Source of the DNA: Larimichthys crocea
Lineage: Eukaryota > Chordata > Actinopteri > Sciaenidae
Assembly: GCF_000972845.2 (NCBI RefSeq)
Contig: NC_040016.1
Span: forward strand, 14,218,701-14,282,700
Length of the DNA stretch: 64,000 nucleotides
Reading direction: 5' to 3'
The notes below the pieces were generated by a model that saw only the letters and a program-made list of their open reading frames with translations, was not told where the DNA came from and searched no databases. Positions 24,753 to 38,800 of this stretch are shown here, piece by piece. Each line of letters begins with the position of its first letter. The first letter of the stretch is position 1. A program made the position numbers and the translations under genes.

Positions 24753-26995
24753 TCCACACTCAAGCTGTGTACTAATGGACCCCAGAGTTCAATAAAAAAA
24801 ACAATAACAGGATGAAAAAGGAAAATGATTGCAGAGAAGTAGTAAGCAGAAAAGTTCTTCAAACCACCAACGCAAAACTTTGTGTGTCCTGAGACAGACT
24901 TCTGTTTCAACAGCTCTCCCACCCACTTCTGGGGGGACCTACTCCACTTCACTCTGATTGGTTAGGCAAGTCCAAACTGTGTCTGTGTGTGTCTCTTTCT
25001 CTCTCTGTGTGTATGTGTGTGAGTGTGAGTGTCTTTGTGAGTGAGTGTTTGTGTATATGTGTACGCCCGTTGTGTGAAGTGTGAGTGAGTTGACCTCACT
25101 CACTGATGAAGTGTTGACTGCGTGGCTTTCAAGCCGTGTGTACTCAAATCCCAAATGAGAATTTTCCACCGCAGCCGCAAATTAGGGAACTACACAGAGA
25201 GTCTTTCACTGAAACCCACCAGAGTCACCCGAACCAAAATACATAAACAAAGCTTGCCCTCAAAAGCCACCCACAACAGCCCAATAGGTTAACTTCTGTT
25301 CTCAATACTGGAGTGTACAGAAAGTCTGAGAGGTAAATTAAAAAAAAGTGGGGCACTATTACAGTGAAAATAATATTTCTTTGACAGCTTCAACAGGCTT
25401 CACTGCTCTGTTTCAACTCCACAAAATTCACCATGAAAATAATTTACTTTTTTTTTTTATACATGATACATGATACAGAAACTGCAGACAGATGTGGCAG
25501 CTTCAATCAACAGATCATATGAATAATTTACAACAAGGTCAAAATATTTTTGCTGTAAATGCCACATTAATAAATGTCAGCTGAGTGTTTTCTGAGCAGT
25601 AAAGAGAGGATGTCTGGCCAAAGGGGGAAAAAAAATACTGGAGAGCACACAAACCTACAAGATCTGACAAGACAATGAAAATCATCCTTTAACATTTTTA
25701 TATTTCCAAGGTCTAAAATTCATTACTAGTCTTTATTTATAGAGCATTGTGAGAGCTCTACAACAACGTGGCTTGGGAAAACCCCTGCCTGCAGTCCGCC
25801 TCCCTCCTTGCTTGTCCTGCTTTGGCTGCTGGGTCAGGCTGACTCTCATGCTCCCATGCTCTTTGACATGGCACGGCATATTGCAAACATGAAGAGAAGT
25901 AACATTATGACATATGATTCTCCATCTCCTGTGTCACTTTAAGCTGTTTTGTTTTGACAAAAAGCAACGTTTCAGAGAAAGAGAATCAGCACATTAGACT
26001 TAGACTCACATTCATACTGTGATGCATTGAGTGTCACTCACATCTTTAAATAAAACTCAAAACGAATTCCCCTTTGTGAGCTTGCCAGTCTTTTGCTTTA
26101 CACTATTTTGTTTGCCTCCATTTGTCCGTCACCCTCTCAGTCTCCCTCTTATGATGACGAACATAAACTCTCTGATCTTTCCCTGTCCACTCAGAGACCT
26201 GCGCCAATTATTACTCACAAGCCCTACACTTCAGAGAGAGAAATCTGACTTTGTGGCACCATAAATCACATCAAAATGTTGTGTGTGTGTGTCTGCATGG
26301 GAACTAGATGTTCAAGAGTCTGAGGGTGCCGAGGGGCACAGAGAGCATTCATTTCTGTTTTTACAAAAGTGGAATCAGATTTTACCCACGTCAAAGTGTT
26401 TTGGACAACAACAGGTCGAAGGTTTATTATCTCAAGTTTCTCTGGGGATGAACATCACACCCAATCAACCATCTGGGTTTGATTTAAGGGTTGTTTCATC
26501 CCAATTTCGAAAGGCGCATTGTCTCACCTTCTGTGATATTTAGTCATGTAGTTTTCATTTATTTTGTTTATTTGACTTTTCAACCACCGCCCCAAAGATC
26601 ACATTTCAACTTTCAGTATAACCTCTCTTTCTAGGAACAGAATATGCTGTAAACAATTTTTTATCAAAGAACTAGTCCCTGGACAGTAACAGTGTGTCAT
26701 ACAGATCATACTGAGTAATGTGGCTGTAGTGAGGGCAGTCTGTTGGTCAGTCAGTCCAGATTTGTACTTGAATATCTCATCCACTATTAGATATATTGTC
26801 ATGAACGTTTTTACAGACATCGTGATCCCCAGAGGGATCACTCAGTGTTCTATGAGGGACTAGTAGCAGCTACAGCATAAGCTACATGAGATTTTTCCGT
26901 GTTTGCAGCTTCAGTTGTTTATAATGAACACACTCTTGCAGACATGCTGTGACTGCCATGTTGTGCAGTGGTGTGCACAGACTCACTAAGGGGCA

Positions 26996-27026
26996 AATAA
27001 ATAAATAAATAAATAAATAAATAAAT
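26996..27026. repeat. (AAAT)n microsatellite
   Basis: About seven and a half uninterrupted AAAT units between pde1b and nckap1l. Confidence 0.9.
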
Positions 27027-28220
27027 GAAAACTAATGAATTATTAGTGTATGCCAGAGATTAATGCAAGTTGACACCAGATGGGTGAAATTTAGACGGAT
27101 TGGATATTGTTTATGTTTTTTAATGCTGTGTTAGGACATCGATACAATTATCAGTCTATGGTATCCAACTGAGGAAAGGGTCAGTAGGTAATGCATTTTT
27201 CTGCTATTTGGACCTTTCGAATTAAGATGCGGATCCACATTTAGGAATAATCAGATATATGGGTATAGATATATGGTCACAACAGGTTGTGATAGGCACC
27301 ACAGCTATCATACGATTCCATCTTGCTTGTAGGTTACAGCTCACTAGGCTATTTTTTAATATCTTATTGCCTCCACCAAGGAAAAATCACCAAATCTGAG
27401 CTAGTTAACAAAGTCTGGCGGACAAAACACTCTGAAGCTGCATGGAGAATGGACCAAAACGGTGTCGTGGACCCGATGTGACAGACGTATGGTCCTGGCA
27501 TAAAGCCAACAATGTAATACACCTTTGAGATATACATTGACATGCACACTACCTATTTTACATATTTTGTCCTGTATATTAGATTTATGTGTGGGTTTGT
27601 TCCCTGTTAGTAGAGGAACTAAAGGCCCCTGAAAGTACCTAAGGTAAAACAGAGCACAACCATGTTTTTTTTTTCAGAACTTTGAAGTGTGTCTTCTTTG
27701 CAAAATGAATTTATGTGGTTAATGTTTCCTCCCGAAAACTAAAAATAGTGAAAATACAGGCTTAGTGACAGGGTCAACTTTATCATATGAATCTCTAGTG
27801 ATAGTAATAGTGCAGACAATGTCACCAATCAGCAGTCATGTCAGCCGTGACTGGATGCTTACAGACAGTTGTTGCATATAATACAGCAAACACATGAATT
27901 ACAGGCAGAAATTGAATAGGAAATAAAAAATCCAAGACTAAAACTTTAAAAAGTCAGACTTAATCTAACCCTAACCCAAACATATTTCAGGCAAATAATT
28001 TTGTCTGCCCTGAGTATGCCTTCATGTTACAAAAGTAAAAGTGACACCTCTGCAAAACACACCATTCACCAAATAAACAAATCTAACCTTTGTGCGTCTT
28101 TATGACCAACAAACACCAGAGAATGTCCAGCAGATTTAGAGAAATAATGTTTTATGTTGCAAGTAATTTAATGCAAGTGCAGAGTAAGAAAAACAAACCA
28201 CCATGAAAGGCAGTCTTACC

Positions 28221-28290
28221 GTTCTAGTGTGGTCCTCCATGTCACAAAACCAAGATGTGCTCTGTGTATCTTGCAAGTTGGTGTCATGAC
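28221..28290 (-). other. Possible 5' noncoding exon edge for pde1b
   Basis: On the minus strand, ATGGAGGACCACACTAGAACG is followed by a near-consensus donor gtaagact at 28219-28212. A seven-codon frame from this ATG would not continue in frame into the coding exon at 22731. It could therefore be an untranslated first exon, an alternative exon, or a chance donor. No expression evidence is available. Confidence 0.15.
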
Positions 28291-29420
28291 CTCTGAAGGC
28301 TGCTGAAGACCATGCGTGTGATTGAACGCGTTAAGAGAGACACAGAATGAGCTCTAACATCTGGGTGCTACCATAAATCCAGCGTGTGTGATTGTCTTGT
28401 TTGAACCTGTGTATACAGTGTACTATTTTATGTTAATCTACTCACTGCTCTGTGTTTACACATCTAGTGTTTTATGTATACTGTATTTTGGAGTGTGTGT
28501 ACAGTGTGTGTGAGTGTGGGTGCATAATCCTCTATGTCAGCAGAAGAGCCTCTCTGCCACCGACACAATCAGCAGGGAGTCTTTATATCAGGACCAGAGT
28601 TTCCACCATTAACTATCCTCAGTGTCTCGGGACAGTATCCACGGTGGAGCTGCAGATCATGTTGCATACAAAAATAATAAAATAGACACATATCATACCA
28701 TCACTACTACTACTTATAATACATTTTTTATATTTATTTTTTGACGAAATAAGAAGGAGCAAACCTCTTAACTGATTAATCTGCACATAACAGAACTTTT
28801 GTCTCAGTGGCACAACATACTAGATATTTACTCGACTTTAACTTTTTATAAACACTCACTTATAACCCACTCATGAAATAAAGCTTAAGTTTAGTTTTAC
28901 TTAGTGATTTTTATGTGATTTAATTTGTGATCTGCAATTTGTTCATGCATGAATACTCATCTGTGTATTCACGTAAGTGTTGCCTGTAGTGGGATTTGAA
29001 CCTCTTGTGTTCTTGTGAAAAGCTTGGGTCCCTTCACACACACACACACGCACAACATACGCAAGCGGATGTGAACATCCATATCTCCAGTGTGGCAACC
29101 AAGCGGATATAGCTGCAGAACAGGGTGAGAAGGGAGGAGGGGGGAAAAAAGGAGGAAGAAAGAACTGCAGTGCTGATTGCAAAAAAAAAAAAGAAGAAGA
29201 AGAAAAAAAAATGAGGGGTCTATTATTAGCAACAAGCACTTCTGGTTTTGCAAAACTGAAGTGCATCATTTAAATTGTATATGAAAAATGAAGAGGATAA
29301 GAGTATCATCCAGGGAGGAAGAATGGGAGGGTATCGAGGGTGGAGGACAGACTGGGAATAGACGAGGGACACTTGTTGAATATAGACCAAAAAGAAAACA
29401 AATAGCATATTATTATCTTC

Positions 29421-29426
29421 TTTATT
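29421..29426 (-). terminator. Candidate poly(A) signal for nckap1l
   Basis: AATAAA on the minus strand about 440 nt after the nckap1l stop codon. It is the clearest match in the proximal 3' flank. Confidence 0.35.
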
Positions 29427-29864
29427 CAAGGAAAATGTTTTAACATCAACTATTTATACAATAATCTATTAAAAACCTTGTGATTTGATTCTAAACATGT
29501 TTAAAACATGTTTTCTTTATGTCATAATGTGTCTGATACTGATGTGTAAGATATAAAAAGGATGTTAGAGAATATTTCTAATTTGCATTTAAATTCTTCA
29601 ATGTGATATTAGTAATAATACAGCAGTTGTAAATATACACAGTAATACTGGCAGATAAACACCATAAAAGTAAGTTTGTTTGTTGACTCACAGGAAACAT
29701 TATCGACCCTAAGTGGGATGAAAAACATCCAAGGCCATGGTTAACCCCGTGTGTAGAACTCTATGAATAAGAGACTGAATGCTAATGAAAACAAAACATG
29801 CACACACATTGAAAATAGTCTCTTTGATAAATAAATGTTAAATTGAAAGTGTGAAACTAAATCT

Positions 29865-32800
29865 TCAGCCCAGAGTGATGATGAAGGACCTGTACACCTC
29901 TCTGTAGGCGTTCCGGAGAAGAACATACGGGAAGCAGCTCTCCAGCATGTCTTGGCTCAAGAACGGAGATTCCTCCACAATCTGAGGGAATTAGTGTTAA
30001 AAAAAGATGTCAAAGAGTTAATGGATAACAAATCCCATTAAACGACAAAGACCTGGCTGTTTCAAAACTCATTGTAATCTTTAAAAATCACACTGGACGT
30101 TTTAGCAAACAGGAAAAAACAGTGCCTTAAGGGACTATTTTCAGTGGTAGATTAATTAAATAGAAACACGTTTCGTGTGCACATGAATCAAGAAACAGAT
30201 GCGAAACCGAAACCTCACGTCTCGTCAGTCAACTTAACACACATAATCATAGCTGGTTCCTGGTCGTCTAGCAAATTCACATGGATTGCTGACAATAGCT
30301 ACAATATTGTTGCTGTTGTTGCTGTTGTTGCTGTTTATAGACCCTAATTTTTGTCCAAAACCAATTAAAACACATCAATGAACGTTGCTGTTGCACCAGT
30401 GACATGTTCCTTTATTACATGGGTACTGCAGTCTGAGTTTGAATCCCTCATACACCATCCTTACAGTGTTCATTTTAGGACATCCTCAGTTTCAGGTGTC
30501 AGACTCAAATGAAAAGGCATCAGAGTCGCCTAAAAGTCACTCAGTCTCAGAAAAACCAGCAACAGCAACGTTCATTGATGTGTTTTAATTGGTTTTGGAC
30601 AAAAATTAGGGTTTATCAATTCATCTCATCTATTTAATGATGTTTTCATGGGATTTGAGCACCAATCTAATATTGTAAACACATTTGCATGAGAATGATT
30701 TTTCATAGCACAAAGTTACTGTAATATATGTTCAGGATTTGATTTGAAGGTTGGCGATTAATACCACTTTTCCTGCAGTTCTTATACTTTAATGTAGGCT
30801 CAGATGCATATAGAAAAAACTCTTTATTCATCTGGTTTTAGTTCTATTCTAAAATATGCACATGTATTATAAAGGGTTTATAAGATTTTCTTAATGACTT
30901 TATTGTAATTATTCATTTAGTAGCGCTTTAAAGATAAAGAACAGGCTATTACAGAAGACACTGCAGGCATGATGGCTTATTGTAAACAAGAAAAACCTCA
31001 GTTAATGAAGGGCCATACCTTTTTCCATCAGCAAATTTATAAACCCACTTACGCCTTATTGTAAATTTGATTCATATTGCACTGGCAGGCCTACCATGTG
31101 TAGGAGCAGGTAGACAGACTCTCGGTTTTTGCTCTCCATTTTTTCCACATTTTGTCCCAACTGAAGCAGAGTGGAGGAGGCCAGCTGTGGAACAACACAA
31201 AGTTAAAAAGAGGCAGATCAAACAACTGGAACATTTTTACACTGGTGGACTTGACCTCAACTAGGGCAAAGGTTGGCAGAGTCTTGAGAAAGCTCTTTAA
31301 GTGAAATACTGTCGGAGTAGTGTGTCCAAGAAACCATTAATCCCTCGTCATGTTGATTACATTTATTTGTATTAAACAATTAAATTTATTTAGCCTTTCT
31401 AGGATTATTTCTACCCTGCCATGATCTGTGAAAATATTTATTAAATCAGTCATTTCTGCTTGCTCCACAATACAAAGCAATCTTTATATCAGACCCCTCA
31501 TCAAAGGCATCGTTCAACTAAAGTGATTTTTCCTTCGAGGGCTTCTTTTTCAATTTTGAGAAGCCTAAAGAGGTAGAACTGTTCAGTATGAAATGAAAAA
31601 AAGAAGTCTGACATATAGAAAGATAATAAAAAACAGATTTTCTTATTTCCTACCAAGGTTTATCTTGATGTGACACCTAGTTGAAACTGATAGGAAGGAT
31701 TGTAATCATTTACCATCTTTTGAATCTCGGTAAAATGTTTGCACTCACCAGGAGAAACTCTTTGAGTTGCTGCTCGATGTTCTTGTTCTGAACAGTGAAC
31801 ATGGCAGCAGCCAGCTGGTTGATAGCTGTAGCTAAACAGTGGATGTTGTTGTTGTGGCCTAAAAAAAATTAAAATATGCAAAATTCAACACTGAAAAATA
31901 GAGTATAGAGAGTTAGAGTAGCATGTCCTGTAACTTCAGCCACAGAGGGGATGTTTCTGTGGTCCAACAATTAGAAAAAATGTACTTAATGAGCTGTAAC
32001 CACTCACAGGGTAAATCTATTTCAAACATGCCAATGGAAAATAGAGACAAAGAAAATAATCTCAGACAAACGCCACCCTGTGCTTTGATAGAAATCTTGG
32101 CTATTTGCTGTTCTTAATGTTGCAGTCCAGGCACGGAGCCAAGTGGTTAGGGTCAGCAGCCCCACGTGCCAAGAGTAACTGTATCAATGCACGTCAGCCG
32201 AAGTTATCTGTAAACAAAAGCCTCTCAACAGAAACGTGTTTCTCATTAACCAACATACTTTGCTTCAGACCACGTCAGTCAGACTGGAAAGTATGATACA
32301 CAGAGATGCTAACAAGCATCAAGTTTCAGGGTGCACCTTTTTCAGACACTATCAGCAGAAGAAAGAGTGATTAGTATTTGGTTGAGGGCTGTCTGGAGAC
32401 TAATTACTGTCAAGCAGTTTGTAGCAGCTGGAAACTGATGAAAGAATATGCACCTCCATGCTCTCGGCTGTAGTAGGAGTTGGGGTCCATGGCCAGGGTA
32501 GGCAGGGACACAGCCACGTACACCAGCAGCAAACAGGAAATCTTGTGTTCCTCATCAACTGAGATGTTATCTAAAAAGAAAGCATTAACAAATAAAATAC
32601 TTGACATCGTCTTTTCCTGATGAATAAGCAATTAGATCAATGCCGTGTACAGAAGTGGCACTAATAGTTTTAGTGTTACCTGTCTGCATGCTGCTGATAG
32701 CTGTGACAAGGCCCGGATCAATATCACACTTAAATCCTGCAGCAGAGGCCAGCTCGAAAACACTTAGAGTCACCTGTAAGGGTATGAAGCATTTATGTGC

Positions 32801-35800
32801 AGCTAAAATAAGCAGTTTCTGCAGCAAAGAGTTGCGTAATGCACGCGTGAAGAGCAATTTAAATTTAATGCACCATTTCATTTTAATTTTGCCCCATGCT
32901 AAGAAACAAAAACACAGCCAGCGTGATAATGATCTGTGCTTTGCATTTCAGGTATCATCCACAATATGTTCTCTAAGGAGCAGCATTAAATCAGCGGTGG
33001 GTGTCTTTGTCTTGACACACAGGTTTTGATCTTGCCCTATTTCTGGTTTCATGCATGGTTGGCCTGTCTGGGCAGAATGTTTCCACTGATGTGGTTGAGA
33101 GTGCAGAGCTGCAGCAGTGATCAGAGTCTCTCTCACGGAGGCATGAGCAGGCTGCTGACGTCTTTGGGGTTATCCTGGCCCCGGCTGTGGCACGGCTGTC
33201 ATGCCTCACTCAGAGGCCAGACGTAAGTAGGGGAGGGGGGAGTTCATGAGTCACAAAGATTGCTCCAGAGGGAGATAAGGAATTTAATTTGGTTGGTACT
33301 AGAGAATAAAAAAAAAATGTTTCTCTGCAACTCTCCCACTCGGATCAACTGTTGCACACTGTCTACTATTTACATAATTGACATTCTGCCATACATTGTG
33401 TAGAGTATATTCTGCATTCTTAACCTCTGATCAGTCAATTCCCCAAAGTCTCAAATGTAAATACATTTGTATGAATATAAATACAATAATATGCTTTCAT
33501 CATAAATTCTCCCACATCAAGTTGGCCCAGTAAAAATAAACTGTTAATATACTGTTGATAAACTGTGATGGGATGATTCATGCACAGTGAAAGCCTGACT
33601 ATCGCAATTCCTCTAGTGTTATTGCAACATATGGATGTCTTTTTTTACAGTGTACTGTAGCTGTCATGAAGTGGTATAAAAACCGTGGTTTACCTTGATC
33701 TCATCTTCGGGGGAGATGAAGTTCCTCAGGCATTCGATGGGCCCCATCAGGTAGGGGCAATGCTTCCGCAGGATCTAGATTGCAGGATTATGTGGCACAA
33801 TATTACAGAGGAAAGACCTTTACACATCAAGTGGTCAAGGGCAGCTTTCTTCCAACCATCATTAGTTCCCTAATTCATAAAGTATCACAACCTCTTGTCT
33901 GTTGTAGCTTCACTCTATTGCAAACAGTTTCATCAGCATATCAGACATCTACTGTACGAGTTGTATATTATCTTAAAATCTTGACATTACATTTTTCAGA
34001 CAGTCCTGTGCCATTGATCTGAAGGACAGGATCACCCCGATGATGGTCATCCTCTTCAGCACGTTCTCTCCACCTAGAAGTGCATATGAAACAGATCAGA
34101 GGCTTTCAGCTCATATGTAAAGCAGTAAATCAGTGTCCTCTAGTACAACGCTGGTAAAATGTGTGACTAGTTATTCATCATCATGCAAATAAGATTATCA
34201 TTCTGAAGAGTTTCACCTGGTTATTTGCACTTTAATTACTTTTAGATACCGCTGACTCTAAGCCAACGAAAGTGCCACTCTTGTAAAGGTGAGACAGTAA
34301 TAAGATTATAACATATCATATCATAACATACGATAGACTTTATTTATTCGGTCTTCACATAGACAGTAATTTCTCTATTTCTATTTCTTTCTTTCTTGTT
34401 ATTATTACCAGTTACACAGACAGACATTTCAGGCTCTGCCTTCCTCAGTGTCCTCACACATTGTTGCTAATGATACAACAAAAGAAAAAGGTGAGAAGAT
34501 CTGTGAGCTTGTTCTCCAACACCAGACATCATTCTCAATTTTATGCTTTTCTCTATATTAAAAACCTAACGGAGGTGTGCTTACGATACACGGAGGAGAG
34601 CTTCATCCCAGACTAACAGATGAATCCTCAGTTGAGCTCCAGATGAGAATTAATAAGATCATTTTAGGAGACTAATATCATGTCAGCCTGCATTAAAACG
34701 TGACGTACAAAGAACAGGCTCCTCCTGATCTGCTGGTGAACTATAAAGATACGTCTGTGAATGTCAATGAGAACGAATGTCAATGAGAACGTAAGTTTCT
34801 TGTTATCGTTCTGCTGTCATCACATTCCTTCTTCTTTCTACCTCATCTCCTGTCTCTACACCTTTTATCCATACCTTTCAACCCCCTACCTCCCACATTC
34901 CCCTCTCCACTTCTCACCTGTCAGCCTCTTTTTAAGGTTGACCATTTCCTCTGGCTTATCAAAGTTGTTCTTCATCTGTACCAGGATATCCATATTTTCA
35001 ATCACCAGTTTCTAACAGAAGAGAAGGAAGTGAAATAAGTGAAAAAAAAGACATTTCCAGATGGCAGTTATAATGGAGAGAGGTCATAGCTGTGACGGAT
35101 CTGTCAGTAAGTTCAGAGCTACAGTGCTGCAACTCCGTAACTTCAATCATAGGTGTCAATGTGGTTAGTCTGACACATTACAGGAGTACTAACTGGTTTT
35201 GTGTATGTGAAGTATTAACTGTTAGATAGAGACAAATTAGATAAAGGGGAACTTTTAAGCAAAGCATTTTTTGGTATATAATACAAAAATTTTCTTCATG
35301 GAAGTGACTTTTTTGGGGGGTAAAATAGTCAGGGCATAAAATTATAGCTTCTTCTGATGATATTGCAATGTTGTAAGGCAGTAAAGTCTCTCTGCTACAT
35401 GCAAGTAATATTCAATTTTCATCAAAGTCCTTCAGATAATCCAGCAGGCAACTGATCCACATCCTTTGCATCATACTGTACCTTCAGCTCACTGACTTGA
35501 GAGGTGATGTGCCACATCAGGTTCTCGCTCAGAAACTTCACGCCATATGGACCAATTAGCTCCACCAGGGCCTGTAACTCTGTTCAGACGGTGATATGAA
35601 TAATTTAAGGATCACGATTTGGAGGAACATGTGGGATCAACTGAAGCTTAAATTGATGTTGACATCAAGCAGCCAAATGTGTTTACAAAAATGCACAACA
35701 GGAACCAGGCTCAAGTAGAGATGTGTGGTTTGCTCTCAGTGTGTGTTTTTTTTTACATGAGACTGACACAAGCTTGACTCTCTACCGGTGACACAAATAA

Positions 35801-38800
35801 CAGGACACAGTTGAAATTCGTGAGTGCAGATGAATAAAATGAAAGAGAGACCACTGTGGCTATGAGCCCATTCACTCAGCTCAACATCTCTGCCTGAATA
35901 TGGGTGGTTCAGAACATGTGTGGTTAGAATTGGAGGTGGTTAATAGATGGGCGAGTGAGTCACCGTGATACTTCACAACAGTGTAAATATAGACAATGAT
36001 GACGTTGTGGAGGGGGGGGGGGGGGGGGGGGCGTCTATTTAAGAGCAGTGGTCTCCAAGATACTGAGTGTGTGCATATCTTGTGAATGCATCTCTGAGTG
36101 TAGGTGTATTTCATATTCATGTGTATTTGTGTGTGCATGAGCTGTTGGTCTGTAGTGGATTGAATATAGCATTACGACATTTACAAGGTCCACTGTTCCT
36201 ACAATGGGAGTCATAAAGAGAAGCTCTGTGATGCTGGACTAGTTATGAGACAGTGACAAAAGAGTGGGGGAAATGATAAGCAATACTGAACTCTACATTA
36301 AGCAGGCAGTGTCAGAATAAACTGCATGACAGGAGGTGTGAAAGAAAAATACTGCACACCACCACAATAACAAGCTCCACATCCTCTTGAGCAATAAGTC
36401 AACCTCTGCATGTGGTGTGGTGTAAGTTGTGAGTCATCTTTTGGATCGGTGGGACTGTGATCATTAAAAAAACCTTTGATTACAGGGGAATTTTATGATT
36501 CTGTCAAGAGGAAGACCAAATGACTGCAAAAGGTGAAAATGAAGGAAGACATTTCTTCCTCATCCATGCCTTTTTGCACTTGTCATCCAAAAGATTACAC
36601 CCACACGACAAAAATTCTCTGCAGGAGCTTAAATACACGAATGTAGCGTACAACTTGGATAAGCTCATAGTAAACCTCTCCCAAAAGTTAGAGTTGTTGC
36701 TATGGATACTAAGCTCTGAATGTCACTAATGACCGTCATCTGAATTGCTTCATCCTGCGATGCGACATGCAATGAAAGCTTCATATTAGTTTTACTCAAT
36801 TTCCTTTATCGCCTTTTTAGAGAAAGACAGAGGTGATGACAAAACTGTTGCACCTCTAAATCCTTATTATTAGAGCCGCGTGCATTCATCCATGTAATGA
36901 AAGACACCTTAAGGTTCATAGAGACATACTGAGTCATGCTACAGATTAGATGACTGTAATTAAGCTGCGGCGCTGACCTGATATATCTGAAAACTCCTCT
37001 GCTTTGAAACTTGGTTCATTTTCTGAAGACTGGCTGACAAAGCAGTGCATCGTGGGACAGTGGACAATGAGGGCATTGCTGGCTTGACGTAAGAGACTCT
37101 CCAGATACCTTGGGGGAAGAAAAAACAAGTAAAGAAAACTTTTATGCAACAGATGTTTAAATTGAAGAGAGATAAAGTGTGAGAGAGAGAAAGACAGAGA
37201 GAAAAACCAAGAGGATGTACTTGTGTGTGCTAGTTTCTGTGCTATGTGCATGCATGACACTTCCTGTGCCTTTCTGTGTGTGATGATATGTCAACCAAAC
37301 AATATATATTTAGGTATGTGTGTTTTAAATGGACACTTGCATGCAGAACACAGTAGACACACATATATATTACACACACCAGTTTGTGTAGAGGGTCGTG
37401 ATGGTCTGTGCTCCACGTGAGTCCAGCGGCTGTGTTTGCTGCAGAAGGACGTTCTTCACCAGTCGGGTTACATCCACATTGATGTAGCCAGGGAGGCTGT
37501 GAAGGCTGGCTGTGTAGGCTCTTAACCCCGCCAGGAGGTCCGATGGACGGGCTATTTCCTGGGTGGTCTGATTGTAATTGGCCATTCTCACGATGATCCT
37601 GGGGAAACATGTTTAACCAACGTCAGTTATCACCAGGTCAGAGTGGACTGAGGGCCAACAGATGGGATCTTAAAACTGGTTAAACGAGCCATGGTAACAT
37701 ACTCTCATTAGGTCAGCACATTCACTGCTCCAGGGCTTCACTCCGATTGTATTTGTTTTGTTTGTCAGGGCCCTTTACGCTCTCTCTTTCTCTTCCTGGC
37801 TTAACTATATTTACAATTTTGGCCATGGAAGAACCAATCACTGCTGAGCATGCTGCTACTCATAGGGTGCTAATTTTAGGGTGAGAGGGGAGATAATCAT
37901 CAGCTAAGACAGGGAGACTAAGCAGAGCATATACACAGAAACATTAGGTTGCCCTGGTACCAATCCCTAATCTAAATAACAGTTAGCACTGAAATGACAC
38001 AGAACAACGGAGTGACATGATGGATCTCTTCTCAGATTTTTAAGTGGGTGCAACACAGAGAAATCAGGACAGGATCATTATAGCGATGGAGGAGACATTT
38101 CATAAGAAACAAGCTCCAAAGTTTTCCTAATTGTCAGGAGGGCTGTGTGCGAAACTGAATGAGTGACATTTTGGAGAAAATTCAGCTTGATATGCTTTTG
38201 CTCAGTCACACCCTGCTCAGAATTTTTTTTAAATGTACAGCTTCTGTTCAGCATATAGATCAGTGATGACGTTATGTTAATACAACGAGGTACAGTTGTA
38301 TAGTATGTTTACACTGGCAGTCGAAACAATATTACATGGACAGAATGTTCCTGTCACGATGAATGTGGGCGCTCATGACAGTAATTAGCATATTTCTGAC
38401 AGTAATTGTGGAGCTGTTGAAGTGACATATGCAAAAAAATAAAAATAATCCAAACACTTCTGTTCCACATGAGATAGTTTCTAGTGAGCATGGGAGAAAT
38501 TAAGAAATATCACCTCAGGACTCATTGCATAATTTATTCAGACAAATGTTATAGTGCCCCCCATCCCCAGGCAGCATACTCAGAGAGGCGTATCTCCAGA
38601 TGAGAAAGGAGGAACTCTGTAGGAACAACGATGTGGTCGAAAATAATGAAGTCACTGCAAAGGCTGTAGCAGGAGCAGAGCTCTGTCAGCATCAGATGCA
38701 TCTTGTCCATACTAGGAGACAAGGGAGAAAGAAGGAGAGAGAGAGAAGGGAGGATGCAAGTCTTTAGGAACTTCCAGTAGGACAAATATTTTGACAATGA

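Larger units (their letters stand above)
24753..29864. other. Region between pde1b start and nckap1l stop
   Basis: About 5.1 kb holding the 5' UTR and promoter of the short pde1b form and the 3' UTR of nckap1l. A pde1b start upstream of 24752 is possible: a strong minus-strand donor (AACG|gtaag, exon edge 28220) follows a short ATG-containing stretch. Its phase does not fit the second coding exon, so it would be a noncoding 5' exon at best. An AAAT tetranucleotide run is at 26996-27025. TTTATT at 29421-29426 is a candidate poly(A) signal for nckap1l. Otherwise AT-rich without recognised genes. Confidence 0.55.

Noticed and set aside
24596..24952. 118-codon minus-strand frame overlapping the pde1b start
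   Set aside because: Different frame from the 18-residue leader, runs through the splice donor at 24699-24698, and has no family resemblance.
32640..33029. 129-codon plus-strand frame
   Set aside because: Antisense to nckap1l exon 32773-32680 and intron; no domain, no splice support.
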